DNA of 10,700 nt from an uncultured Rhodanobacter sp. (GCA_903827735.1 CAIKJM010000387.1:1-10700), one strand, 5' to 3'; numbered from the stretch's first letter, positions 1-6,749 are shown. The notes: a model not told the origin generated them from the letters alone. Numbers and translations are program-made.

Positions 1-195
1 CAACTGCGAGCGGTCAAACCGGCGTTAGCAAAGTTGCGGCTGCAGCGCGGTGACTCGTCACGTGTCCTCACTCTGACTGCCGATGAATACGACCGCTTTC
101 TGCCACCCCCGCCCCCCCCACCGCCGATACCCCCTCGGCCTCCGGCGCCTCCAGAGCCTCCCCTGCCACCCGCAGCGCCGCCAATGTCGTTGTAG
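1..195 (+). CDS. C-terminal end of an unrecognised protein with a proline-rich tail (partial)
   Basis: The frame is open from the left edge for 64 codons and stops at TAG (193-195). The first 33 residues are ordinary mixed sequence with charged and aliphatic residues and include LTLTADEYDRF. The last part is a low-complexity tail of about 30 residues dominated by proline (eight in a row, then PxPP-type repeats with Arg, Ala and Glu). I do not recognise the family. Such tails are usually exposed linkers or protein-binding segments, but that is general knowledge and not shown here. The opposite strand reads as a glycine-rich stretch that is also open, so the coding strand is not certain. I prefer the plus strand because the part before the low-complexity tract looks protein-like. 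Confidence 0.45.
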   Translation, partial: QLRAVKPALAKLRLQRGDSSRVLTLTADEYDRFLPPPPPPPPIPPRPPAPPEPPLPPAAPPMSL

Positions 196-237
196 ATCGC
201 TATGACATTTCGCGCCAACAGCGTAGAGATCTACAAC
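189..237. repeat. 10-bp perfect inverted repeat around the TAG stop
   Basis: GTTGTAGATC (189-198) is repeated in inverted form as GATCTACAAC (228-237), with 29 bases between the arms. The left arm contains the TAG that ends the proline-rich frame, and the right arm lies inside the following small ORF. No T-tract follows, so it does not look like a standard intrinsic terminator. It could be an operator, an RNA structure or a recombination-site relic. Only the repeat itself is certain. Confidence 0.6.
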
Positions 238-348
238 ACTGAATCGAACACAAGCTATGGGATCGTTTTGTTCGTCAACGACTCAGTACTGGCCGGGGCC
301 ATTCCGACATCGCCGCAGCCATTCGCAGGCGTCGTAGCAAAAAACTAA
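202..348 (+). CDS. Small hypothetical protein, 48 aa, in frame with the upstream ORF
   Basis: The frame runs from ATG (202-204) to TAA (346-348). It is in the same frame as the proline-rich ORF, separated from it only by TAG and two codons. The protein begins MTFRANSVEIYN, has a hydrophobic stretch GIVLFVNDSVLAGAI in the middle, and ends AGVVAKN. I see no clear Shine-Dalgarno sequence in front of the ATG. It may be a separate small gene, the distal end of the upstream protein interrupted by an amber codon, or non-coding. The amino-acid composition looks protein-like, but no family is recognised. Confidence 0.3.
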   Translation: MTFRANSVEIYNTESNTSYGIVLFVNDSVLAGAIPTSPQPFAGVVAKN

Positions 349-374
349 ACATGTGTTTCTGAGGAAAGTTTGCT

Positions 375-1562
375 ATGGCGATGTCCTGGACACTAGGAAG
401 TGTTTCTTTGAGCGGCATGATGATTACATTGTCGTTGCTTCTATCGCCCATGGCTCTGGCTTCAAACAAAAAAGTCGAGATGCCACGTCAGGCCTGCTCA
501 CCCGACGTGTCGACTTGGCAAGACGAACAATCACACCACACCCAGCATTTTGTTCCGGTCGCTGACAATGTGACGCTCGAAGTGCTCGACTGGGGCGGGA
601 GTGGACGCCCATTGGTTTTGCTAGCCGGTTTGGGCAACACAGCTCACGTATTTGATTCGATCGCGCCAAGGCTCTCTAGCAATTTTCATGTTTACGGCAT
701 CACAAGACGCGGCTTTGGTGCATCCTCGGTACCAAAAACAGGCTATACCGCCGATCGTCTTGCAAAAGACGTGATCGCGGCAATCAACGCGCTAGGCCTC
801 CAAAGGCCCATCATTGCCGGTCACTCAATCGCCGGAGAGGAATTGAGTGAAATTGGGATGGAATTTCCGGGGCGCGTCGCAGGGCTAATTTATCTCGACG
901 CCGCTCAGACCTATGCGATCTATGACCCAACTCGTGGTGCGTACTTGCCTGACATCAGCCAGCTCACCTCTCAGATTGCAGGCATGCACGACGACCCACT
1001 CAACGCGCAGAAGATGACCGCTTTGTTGGACGACGTTTCTATCTTGAAACACAGTTTGGGTGATGAAATTGCCGCAATAAAGACCGACGACGCGAGCGTT
1101 GCAGGCGCTCTGGGTTCCGGACCAAGCAACTCAGAGAAGGCCAGCTTCGCTGCGTTTCGCTGCTTCATATCAAAGCAGCTTGGTGGAACATTTCCGGAGG
1201 ACGAGGTGCGGCAGGGTTTCACTTCGAACGCGACCGGTGGTGTGGGCGAGCAAAAGGCACCAGCATTCGTTTACAACGCAATCTTGAAAGGCGAAGAGCG
1301 TCTGCACGCACCAGACGTGCCCATCCTAGCAATCGTTCCGGTGCCTCGTGTACCGGACCTGCCGGTTGGCAGCGACCCGGCCAAGCGCGAGGCAGCTGAG
1401 GAAATGCACACGCGGATGCAAGAAGCTCAGATCGTAACGCTCAAGCGTCAACAGCCATCGGCTGAGGTCGTACGAATACCGCACGGCTCTCACTACATCT
1501 TTCTATCGAACCAGTCGGAGGTCGTAGCCGCAATCGAGACGTTCGGGGATAAATTGCGTTGA
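375..1562 (+). CDS. Secreted alpha/beta hydrolase
   Basis: This 395-residue protein starts at ATG 375, preceded by GAGGAAAG at 361-368, a good ribosome binding site. Residues 1 to about 30 form a signal peptide with a hydrophobic core and the likely cleavage site MALAS, so the mature enzyme should be exported to the periplasm or beyond. The alpha/beta hydrolase fold follows: an oxyanion-hole strand LVLLAGLGN (80-88), an RRGFGAS motif near 111-117, the nucleophile elbow GHSIAG with Ser151, and a C-terminal GSHYIF with probable catalytic His373. The acid residue is not obvious; the stretch around 330-350 is the usual place. The substrate cannot be named, and an esterase, lactonase or haloperoxidase-like role are all possible. 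A 60-base sample (601-660) is about 52% GC, clearly lower than genes further right. With the neighbouring IS30 remnant this suggests horizontal acquisition (inference). Confidence 0.9.
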   Translation: MAMSWTLGSVSLSGMMITLSLLLSPMALASNKKVEMPRQACSPDVSTWQDEQSHHTQHFVPVADNVTLEVLDWGGSGRPLVLLAGLGNTAHVFDSIAPRLSSNFHVYGITRRGFGASSVPKTGYTADRLAKDVIAAINALGLQRPIIAGHSIAGEELSEIGMEFPGRVAGLIYLDAAQTYAIYDPTRGAYLPDISQLTSQIAGMHDDPLNAQKMTALLDDVSILKHSLGDEIAAIKTDDASVAGALGSGPSNSEKASFAAFRCFISKQLGGTFPEDEVRQGFTSNATGGVGEQKAPAFVYNAILKGEERLHAPDVPILAIVPVPRVPDLPVGSDPAKREAAEEMHTRMQEAQIVTLKRQQPSAEVVRIPHGSHYIFLSNQSEVVAAIETFGDKLR

Positions 1563-1741
1563 AAGGCTTGAGAGAATAGATAGTCAAATTAGGCCCGGGG
1601 GCTCTGAAGAGGGCGACGAAAATCGATGCCTCGCCGGACCGGCCGTCATGGTCCGATCATCGACCGTCAGTTCGTTGTTTTCGGTTTGCCAGTTGGCGGT
1701 GCTACCCCGAACAGCAACTGACTCTCGCTTGCCTTGCGAAT
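1563..1741. other. Non-coding spacer between hydrolase and IS remnant
   Basis: I see no gene, RNA gene or clear terminator here. Together with the region to 2103 it forms a roughly 540-base stretch whose only recognisable content is the degenerate IS30-family fragment. Confidence 0.5.
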
Positions 1742-1966
1742 TCAACTACAAAGTGCACCACGGTTGAAGAAGATATCAAGCGCTTGTTGTGCCGTCTGGA
1801 AGTCGAAGCGTTTTCGGGTCCGTTGGTTGATCTTGACTTCGATCGCTTGAATGTCCGCTTCAGGGTAAGCGCCCAAATCACAGCCCTTGGGCAGGTGCTG
1901 CTGTGTCAAGCAGTTCTTGTGATCATTGGTGCTTCGCCGCCAGGGCGACTGCGGTTCATCGAAATT
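1742..1966 (-). pseudogene. IS30-family transposase, C-terminal remnant
   Basis: Reading on the minus strand, the sequence resembles the end of the IS30 transposase catalytic domain. A segment EPQSPWRRSTNDHKNC matches the family pattern of PHSPWQRGTNENTNG type, followed by LPKGCDLGAYPEADI and a terminal NQRTRKRFDFQTAQQALDIFF, comparable to the family's LPKGTDLS and NxRPRKxLxxxTP blocks. The expected glutamate of the DDE triad in the TNEN motif reads TNDH, so the catalytic centre appears lost. The rest of the transposase (helix-turn-helix and both aspartates) is not found upstream. The open frame extends to an ATG at 2068, but residues before about position 35 do not match the family. The terminal bases near 1741-1768 (CTACAAAGTGCACCACG) resemble an IS30-type inverted-repeat end (inference). 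This is a decayed fragment and not an active element. Confidence 0.72.
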
Positions 1967-2103
1967 GAATGGCTGCTTTCCAGCAGGCAATTGGAGCGGC
2001 CGACTGACCGATGTTGGCCGGACAGAGACGGTGCCTCGTGTCGCTATTCGACCATTAGCAGGCATCAATGTGGCTCTCGTTCGACTTTAGCGATTAGAAA
2101 ATC

Positions 2104-3252
2104 TCATCCCTGCGCAGCGCCAACGCCTTCCGGAGCGGCGGGCAGCAAAACATCCCGTCTGCCCCGATCTCGAAGACGAAGAAACGGCCGCTCTACGAGA
2201 TAGTGAAGAAGCGCCGCGACGGCAACGGCGACCAGGCCGCAGCAGAGGAACGTCACGATGCCGCGATTTTTGAGGAGTTCGGGGAGATAGTGTGAGGCGA
2301 TTTTTAGCGTCGCCTTGTGCGTCAAGTAAATACTGTAGGACGCGCCGGCGATCCAGGCGACGCCCGGCACTCTTGCTTTGCCGAGCAGGCCACTGGGGCT
2401 GGTGGCGGCCGCCACCAGCAAGGCGAGGCCGACGGACAGGATGGGGAATCCAACAGCGCAGGCGGCGAAGGTGAGGGTGTCGCGGAATATCCAGGCGGCG
2501 AATCCGACGACGACGATGCCCATAAGCGCGATCGTATTGGCGCGCTGCTGAAGGCGCTGCCACAGCGGCTGCCGGTAGACGCTCAGCATCGCCAGCGCAA
2601 CGCCGCACATCAGGCCGTCGAGGCGAGAGTAGGTCGGGTAGTAAATCAGCTGCATGTAACGCCAGACGTCTATTTCGCTGGCACCACCTGCGTCGGCGGG
2701 TGCGGCGAACTGCAACCACGCGAAACCGCGCCACGCCATGCCGAGCAGCATGATGCTGATCAGTACCGCGACCACGCGTTTCCCGCTGATTCGCGGCGCC
2801 AGTACAAGTATGGCCAGCGGAAAGAGCAGGTAGAAATATTCTTCGACGCAAAGCGACCAGGCGGAGGAGAACGCGTGTGGGACGCGCTGGCCCACGAACA
2901 GGTTCATGGTGAATGTGAGGAACTGCCACAGCGGCTGGATCATCGGCTGTTCCCGAATCCCTGGAATGGCGAAGTAAACGGCGATGACGACGAGATACGC
3001 GGGAAGAATGCGGTAGGCGCGCTGACGGTAGAACGCTTTCAGGTCCAGTCGGCCGCTGCGTTCATAGCGCACGAAAAGCTGGTGGCCGATCAGGTAGCCG
3101 CTGAGCACGAAGAACAGGTCGACGCCCATCCAGCCATAGCTCTCGATCCAGCTGAAGCCGTAGCCCATGCCGCCAGCCAGCCACGAGTGCGTACAGATAA
3201 CCGAGACGATGGCCAGCGCGCGCAGCAGGTCCAGGCCGGGCAGGCGTTGCAT
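2104..3252 (-). CDS. Acyltransferase 3 family membrane protein (OafA/YrhL type)
   Basis: This 382-residue integral membrane protein likely transfers an acyl group, commonly acetyl, to a carbohydrate at the inner membrane. The N-terminus carries the family's R-X10-H motif as Arg11 and His22 (THSW). FFVLSGYLIG follows at 47-56, then a basic RQRAYRILPAY segment (76-86), then WSLCVEEYFYLLFPL (132-146), which holds the conserved WSL and EE-F-YL residues. SYSIYLTHKA lies near the C-terminus. Hydrophobic segments throughout fit about ten transmembrane helices, and the length is normal for a stand-alone acyltransferase-3 protein without an added SGNH domain. The ATG at 3252 is preceded by AAGGAAAG at 5-nt spacing. 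It lies 93 bp downstream of an exported esterase on the same strand, probably co-transcribed. The acceptor could be O-antigen, exopolysaccharide or another glycan and cannot be read from the sequence. Confidence 0.93.
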   Translation of the reverse strand: MQRLPGLDLLRALAIVSVICTHSWLAGGMGYGFSWIESYGWMGVDLFFVLSGYLIGHQLFVRYERSGRLDLKAFYRQRAYRILPAYLVVIAVYFAIPGIREQPMIQPLWQFLTFTMNLFVGQRVPHAFSSAWSLCVEEYFYLLFPLAILVLAPRISGKRVVAVLISIMLLGMAWRGFAWLQFAAPADAGGASEIDVWRYMQLIYYPTYSRLDGLMCGVALAMLSVYRQPLWQRLQQRANTIALMGIVVVGFAAWIFRDTLTFAACAVGFPILSVGLALLVAAATSPSGLLGKARVPGVAWIAGASYSIYLTHKATLKIASHYLPELLKNRGIVTFLCCGLVAVAVAALLHYLVERPFLRLRDRGRRDVLLPAAPEGVGAAQG

Positions 3253-3345
3253 GCATTCTTTCCTTGAAATGATGGCGAAGGATAACGACTTTCCGCCGGA
3301 CCCTGGCCTTTTTCAGCGAGTCGCGGCAGCGGCTTCGTTGTTTGC

Positions 3346-4272
3346 TTAGCTTGGCACTATGCCAATGGTTCGAAGCCATACCTCGACCAGCGCAGGCCAG
3401 CCGCTGATCGGAAACTTGCTGGGCCGCAGCCCGAACGCATGGCCGCCGTTGGCATACAGGTGCATTTCCACCGGCACGTCGGCCTTTTTCAACGCGGCGT
3501 AATAAACCAGCGACTGCTGTACGCCATCCACGTTGTCGTCTTCGGCTTGGGCCAGAAAGGTTGGTGGCGTGTCGTGCGAGACCGGAACATTCTTGTTCAA
3601 CTTGCCGTTGTCTTCCGTCAGGTGCCCCGGATAAATCGCTATGGCGAAATCCGGCCGGCTGCTTTCCTTGTCTGCCGCGTCAATCGGCTTGTACAGATCG
3701 TGCTTGAATCGCGTGCTGGCCTCGGCCACCAGATACCCACCCGCCGAAAATCCGAGCACGCCCAGCTTGTGTGGATCGATATGCCATTCCGCGGCATGCA
3801 GGCGAACCAGCCGCAGGGTTCGCTGCGTATCTTCCAGCGATGGCAGGGACGTTGTTAGGTTGTGCGGGCGACAGTTGCACTGCCAGACATACGGCACGCT
3901 CGGCACGCGGTACTTCAGCAGCACGCAGGTGATGCCTCGCGATGTCAGCCAGTCGCAGACTTCGGTGCCTTCCAGATCGATGGCCAGAATCTGAAAGCCG
4001 CCGCCCGGAATCACCACGACCGCGACTCCGGTGTTCTTACCCCGCGGGGCGTACACCGTCATTGTAGGGCGCGTAACGTTGGTGATGGCTCCGTAGGCTT
4101 TGGCGGGAGTCATGGTGACGGACTCCGGACCGGGAACCGGTTGCAAATCTGGCGCCGCTCCCGGCCATATCGGTATCTGCGTATGCCCGACGGTGGGCTG
4201 CCAAACGGTGGTGGCCGCGTGGCCGCTTGCGCCCCAGGCGATCAGGCAGGCTGCGATCAACGCAAGCTTCAT
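3346..4272 (-). CDS. Exported alpha/beta hydrolase, acetyl-esterase-like
   Basis: I place the start at the ATG ending at 4272, giving 308 residues. It has AAGGA six nt upstream and begins with a typical signal peptide (MKLALIAACLIAWGASGHAA). A longer frame to 4461 adds 63 residues that look non-coding. The mature protein matches the Aes/BD-FAE-like esterase group: PGGGF (89-93) as oxyanion-hole motif, GFSAGGY with Ser176 as nucleophile, EDDNVD with Asp245/Asp246 as likely acid, and GGHAFG with His278. Proteins of this type hydrolyse short-chain esters, often acetyl groups on sugars or polysaccharides. Export plus the acyltransferase gene just downstream suggests work on an acetylated glycan in the periplasm (inference). 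A carbohydrate esterase acting on plant polymer such as xylan is an alternative. Confidence 0.9.
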   Translation of the reverse strand: MKLALIAACLIAWGASGHAATTVWQPTVGHTQIPIWPGAAPDLQPVPGPESVTMTPAKAYGAITNVTRPTMTVYAPRGKNTGVAVVVIPGGGFQILAIDLEGTEVCDWLTSRGITCVLLKYRVPSVPYVWQCNCRPHNLTTSLPSLEDTQRTLRLVRLHAAEWHIDPHKLGVLGFSAGGYLVAEASTRFKHDLYKPIDAADKESSRPDFAIAIYPGHLTEDNGKLNKNVPVSHDTPPTFLAQAEDDNVDGVQQSLVYYAALKKADVPVEMHLYANGGHAFGLRPSKFPISGWPALVEVWLRTIGIVPS

Positions 4273-4733
4273 AGCATTCCTTCGTTGCGATGATTGGCCG
4301 GGCTTGCTCGACCAGAATGGTGACTCATGTGTCCTCCATCTTACTGATCCTGCCGGGCACATCGGCCGCCGCGCGGCGGCTGTCATGGCTTTTTTCGGGC
4401 AAGTCGGCTGCCCGTGTCGACCGCTTATGCGTATCGTCAACGGAAAATGCAGCTTCGTCACAGAGCTGCGCGAGAGATGGCGCAGAAATATGTCGTCATC
4501 TGATTCTGACCTTGCAGACGTCCCCGACGGTGACCTTTTAAATATCCAACCGGCACATCGAGGCTCCGCGAATAAATATCCTCCATATCGATAGAACGGA
4601 TGGCTATAAGCAAGTCTCTTTTTTCAATGAAATCGACATCGCAGGACATTCCGGCAAAGTGGTGAGGTAACCTCGGTCCAGGAAACGGGAGGACGGTGAT
4701 TGTCAGCATGCGTGATATGAAGCAGTCGATGGG
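4273..4733. other. Divergent intergenic region of about 460 bp
   Basis: This gap must hold the promoters of the minus-strand esterase unit and the plus-strand transporter. It contains a perfect 16-bp palindrome GCCGCCGCGCGGCGGC (4365-4380), and an AT-rich patch (about 4536-4595) with a 9-bp direct repeat TAAATATCC at 4539-4547 and 4573-4581, 34 bases apart. A minus-strand open frame (4458-4709) exists but has no ribosome binding site and no family resemblance, so I do not call it a gene. No RNA gene was recognised. Confidence 0.45.
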
Positions 4734-6023
4734 ATGCGTCGCTTACCGAGCGACGGACTGCTGATGCTTGCCCGGCAGCGGTTTTTCACGGCCTTTCTGG
4801 TGGCGGCTACGCTGTTCGGCGTTCTCGTGGGGTGGCTGTGCAATCGCTCTCTATCGGCCGAAAAAGCGGCCGAGGTGGCGGCGGGTCTTTCCATCGTTAC
4901 CGACGCGTTTCTTCGACTGATCAAGATGGTGATCGCGCCATTGGTGTTTGCGTCGCTGGTGTCGGCGATCGCCAAGATGGGCAGCGCGGCCGAGATCGGT
5001 CGCGTGGGAGCCAGAGCGCTGCTGTGGTTTCTGGGCGCTTCATGCGTGTCGCTGTTGGTGGGGCTGCTGATGGCGCATTGGCTACACCCTGGTACGGCGC
5101 TGCATTTGCAGGCAGCGATAACTTTGTCGCCCACCGCGGTAGGCGGTAACGCGGAGAGCTTTGGCGCCGCGGCTTTCATGACGCATCTGGTTCCGCGTTC
5201 GATCTTCGAGGCGATGGCGGACAACGAGATCCTGCAGATCGTGGTTTTTTCCGTCTTTATCGGTACGGCGGCGGCGGCGCTGAAGGACGAGGTATCCAGG
5301 TTTGTCGAGTTGGTGGATCAGCTGGCCGCGATCATGTTCAAGGTGACCGACTACGTGATGAAGGCGGCCCCGCTGGCGATTTTCGCGGCATTGGCCAGTT
5401 CGATCTGCGTGCATGGCATTGGCATCGTCGGCACATATGCGCGGTTTGTCGGCGGCTTCTATCTGTCGCTTGGCATCCTGTGGGTCTTGCTGATCGCGGC
5501 ACTGGTGTGGATAGCGGGCGCGCGCGGGCTGCGGCTGATCTATGGCATCCGGCATACCGTATTGCTGGCGTTCGCCACGTCGTCGTCGGAAGCGGCCTAT
5601 CCGCGCCTGCTGGAACAGCTGGTCGACTTTGGCGTTCCGCGGCGTATCGCCAGCTTTGTGCTGCCGCTGGGTTATTCATTCAATCTGGATGGCGCGATGA
5701 TGTACTGCGCATTTGCGATTCTCTTTATCGCGCAGACCTATGGCATCGAGCTGACGCTGGCCCAGCAGGTCGCTCTGTTCGGCCTGCTTATCGTGACGAC
5801 GAAAGGCGTTGCCGGCGTTCCCCGTGCCGCGATTGCCGTAATCGCTGTGACGCTGCACTACTTCAATCTTCCCGAAAGCGGCATCGCCCTTGTGCTGGCC
5901 GTTGATCACATTCTCGATATGGGGCGATCGGCGACAAACATTGTAGGTAACGCGGTGGCCGCCGTCGCGGTTGCTCGTTGGGAGGGTGTGCGGGAGCCGG
6001 CGCAGTCGCGAGATATCGGCTGA
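4734..6023 (+). CDS. Dicarboxylate/amino acid:cation symporter (DAACS family)
   Basis: This 429-residue inner-membrane transporter belongs to the GltP/DctA/GltPh family, which couples uptake of acidic amino acids or C4-dicarboxylates to Na+ or H+. Visible family landmarks are the serine-rich hairpin SSSEAAYPR (283-291), YSFNLDGAMMY, a TTKGVAGVPRAA hairpin, and the last helix DMGRSATNIVGNAVA with Asp395, Arg398 and Asn402 at the positions that bind substrate and cation in GltPh. The arginine favours an acidic substrate, but glutamate, aspartate and succinate cannot be told apart here. The start is uncertain: ATG 4734 is the longest choice with a weak binding site, while ATG 4764 (10 residues shorter, MLARQRFF) overlaps the stop of a small upstream frame and better matches the usual start just before the first helix. 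The gene is divergent from the esterase unit. Confidence 0.93.
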   Translation: MRRLPSDGLLMLARQRFFTAFLVAATLFGVLVGWLCNRSLSAEKAAEVAAGLSIVTDAFLRLIKMVIAPLVFASLVSAIAKMGSAAEIGRVGARALLWFLGASCVSLLVGLLMAHWLHPGTALHLQAAITLSPTAVGGNAESFGAAAFMTHLVPRSIFEAMADNEILQIVVFSVFIGTAAAALKDEVSRFVELVDQLAAIMFKVTDYVMKAAPLAIFAALASSICVHGIGIVGTYARFVGGFYLSLGILWVLLIAALVWIAGARGLRLIYGIRHTVLLAFATSSSEAAYPRLLEQLVDFGVPRRIASFVLPLGYSFNLDGAMMYCAFAILFIAQTYGIELTLAQQVALFGLLIVTTKGVAGVPRAAIAVIAVTLHYFNLPESGIALVLAVDHILDMGRSATNIVGNAVAAVAVARWEGVREPAQSRDIG

Positions 6024-6151
6024 CCCCTGAGTAGCGTAGCTATCGCGCGATCTCTATAGCCGCCTTTATAGCCGCGCTGCGGCGCAAGGCCTCGGACCAA
6101 TCCCAGCTGGCGCTGCTTGCGCGCACAGGAGCCGAGCTATGCCGTCCAACC

Positions 6152-6186
6152 CATGGCGGAGCGCCGTTAGTCGTCGCTCCGCCATG
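6152..6186. repeat. 12-bp perfect inverted repeat between convergent genes
   Basis: CATGGCGGAGCG (6152-6163) pairs perfectly with CGCTCCGCCATG (6175-6186) across an 11-base loop. It lies between the end of the plus-strand transporter and the end of the minus-strand small lipoprotein, where a shared terminator would be expected. No T-run follows in either direction, so it is either a hairpin that stabilises 3' ends, a terminator needing another factor, or a dispersed REP-like palindrome. Confidence 0.6.
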
Positions 6187-6194
6187 AGCCCGAC

Positions 6195-6326
6195 TTACCA
6201 GCCGCGATAATAGTGCGGGTGGCCGTAATAACCGCCGCGTGGCGGCACGACGATGCAGCCGGACAGTGCGGCCAGCATCGATACGGTCACAAGAGTCATC
6301 AGCAGCTTTTTCATGGCGCCTTTCAT
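6195..6326 (-). CDS. Small lipoprotein, 43 aa
   Basis: On the minus strand a short frame begins at the ATG ending at 6326, with GGAG seven nt upstream, and stops at TAA (6195-6197). The protein has a basic start (MKGAMKK), a hydrophobic core (LLMTLVTVSMLAA), and a lipobox LSGC with Cys24 as the likely lipidated residue. The remaining 19 residues are IVVPPRGGYYGHPHYYRGW, rich in Gly, Tyr and His. This is the pattern of the small Gly/Tyr/His-rich lipoproteins found near stress genes in many proteobacteria. A second in-frame ATG at 6314 (MKKLLM) is an equally typical lipoprotein start. The function is unknown; surface exposure or metal binding by the His/Tyr tail is only a guess. Confidence 0.78.
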   Translation of the reverse strand: MKGAMKKLLMTLVTVSMLAALSGCIVVPPRGGYYGHPHYYRGW

Positions 6327-6339
6327 GGTTTTTCTCCAT

Positions 6340-6749
6340 CGGTGTGTGATCGCAAAAACGAATGATCGCCGGTCCTGTTGACGCGATTTCTTGGAACGCC
6401 CGAATCGGGTGGTCGTGGGTTCATCAACCCGACGCCAAGCTGACTGCGTGCGCCGTGGTTAATCGCGCGTACAGCGCAGGCGATCGGCGGCGGAGCGTTC
6501 GAACTAGTTACCTCTACGGCGCAGCTCGTCGGCCTAGTGAGGGCCCCTCATGGACCATGCCTTTACGGTCACTGTAAGAAGTACGCGCAAATTCTGATCG
6601 ACCAAGTTCAGATGAAGAACGTCATGCAGGTATTTTCACGACTTCATGCAAACAGTGCCCCTAACCTCGCCGCCAGCGTTCAACCAAGAGCGCTGCGCGC
6701 CGCGGTGAAAATGTTCCCGCAGCGCCAACCCATTCCCCAGGAGTTTGCG
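6340..6749. other. Intergenic region, about 410 bp, no gene seen
   Basis: The region separates the divergent small lipoprotein and PA2169-family genes. Open frames crossing it lack ribosome binding sites and family resemblance, including the upstream extension of the PA2169 frame. Both promoters should be here, but I could not pick a box pair with confidence. Confidence 0.4.

Noticed and set aside
1..195. Glycine-rich reading on the minus strand opposite the proline-rich tail
   Set aside because: It is open but lacks a good start with a binding site, and a stop lies just upstream of the only alternative starts. The plus-strand reading has more ordinary protein-like sequence before the repeat.
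2317..3267. Long plus-strand frame opposite the acyltransferase
   Set aside because: It is a mirror of a GC-rich coding gene; its translation is low-complexity and charged without any family match, while the minus strand shows clear acyltransferase motifs.
4381..4413. T-run and GGGCA/TGCCC hairpin after the 16-bp palindrome as a terminator
   Set aside because: The T-run precedes the second hairpin and is separated from the palindrome by nine bases, and there is no plus-strand gene upstream to terminate.
4273..4461. N-terminal extension of the esterase
   Set aside because: The internal ATG at 4272 has a good binding site and begins a standard signal peptide; the extension would bury that signal peptide.
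4458..4709. 83-codon minus-strand frame in the divergent intergenic region
   Set aside because: No ribosome binding site at any start, no recognisable family, and it covers the region that should hold promoters.
6537..6749. N-terminal extension of the PA2169-family protein
   Set aside because: The ATG at 6750 has AGGAG at ideal spacing and the family begins there; the extension lacks a binding site.
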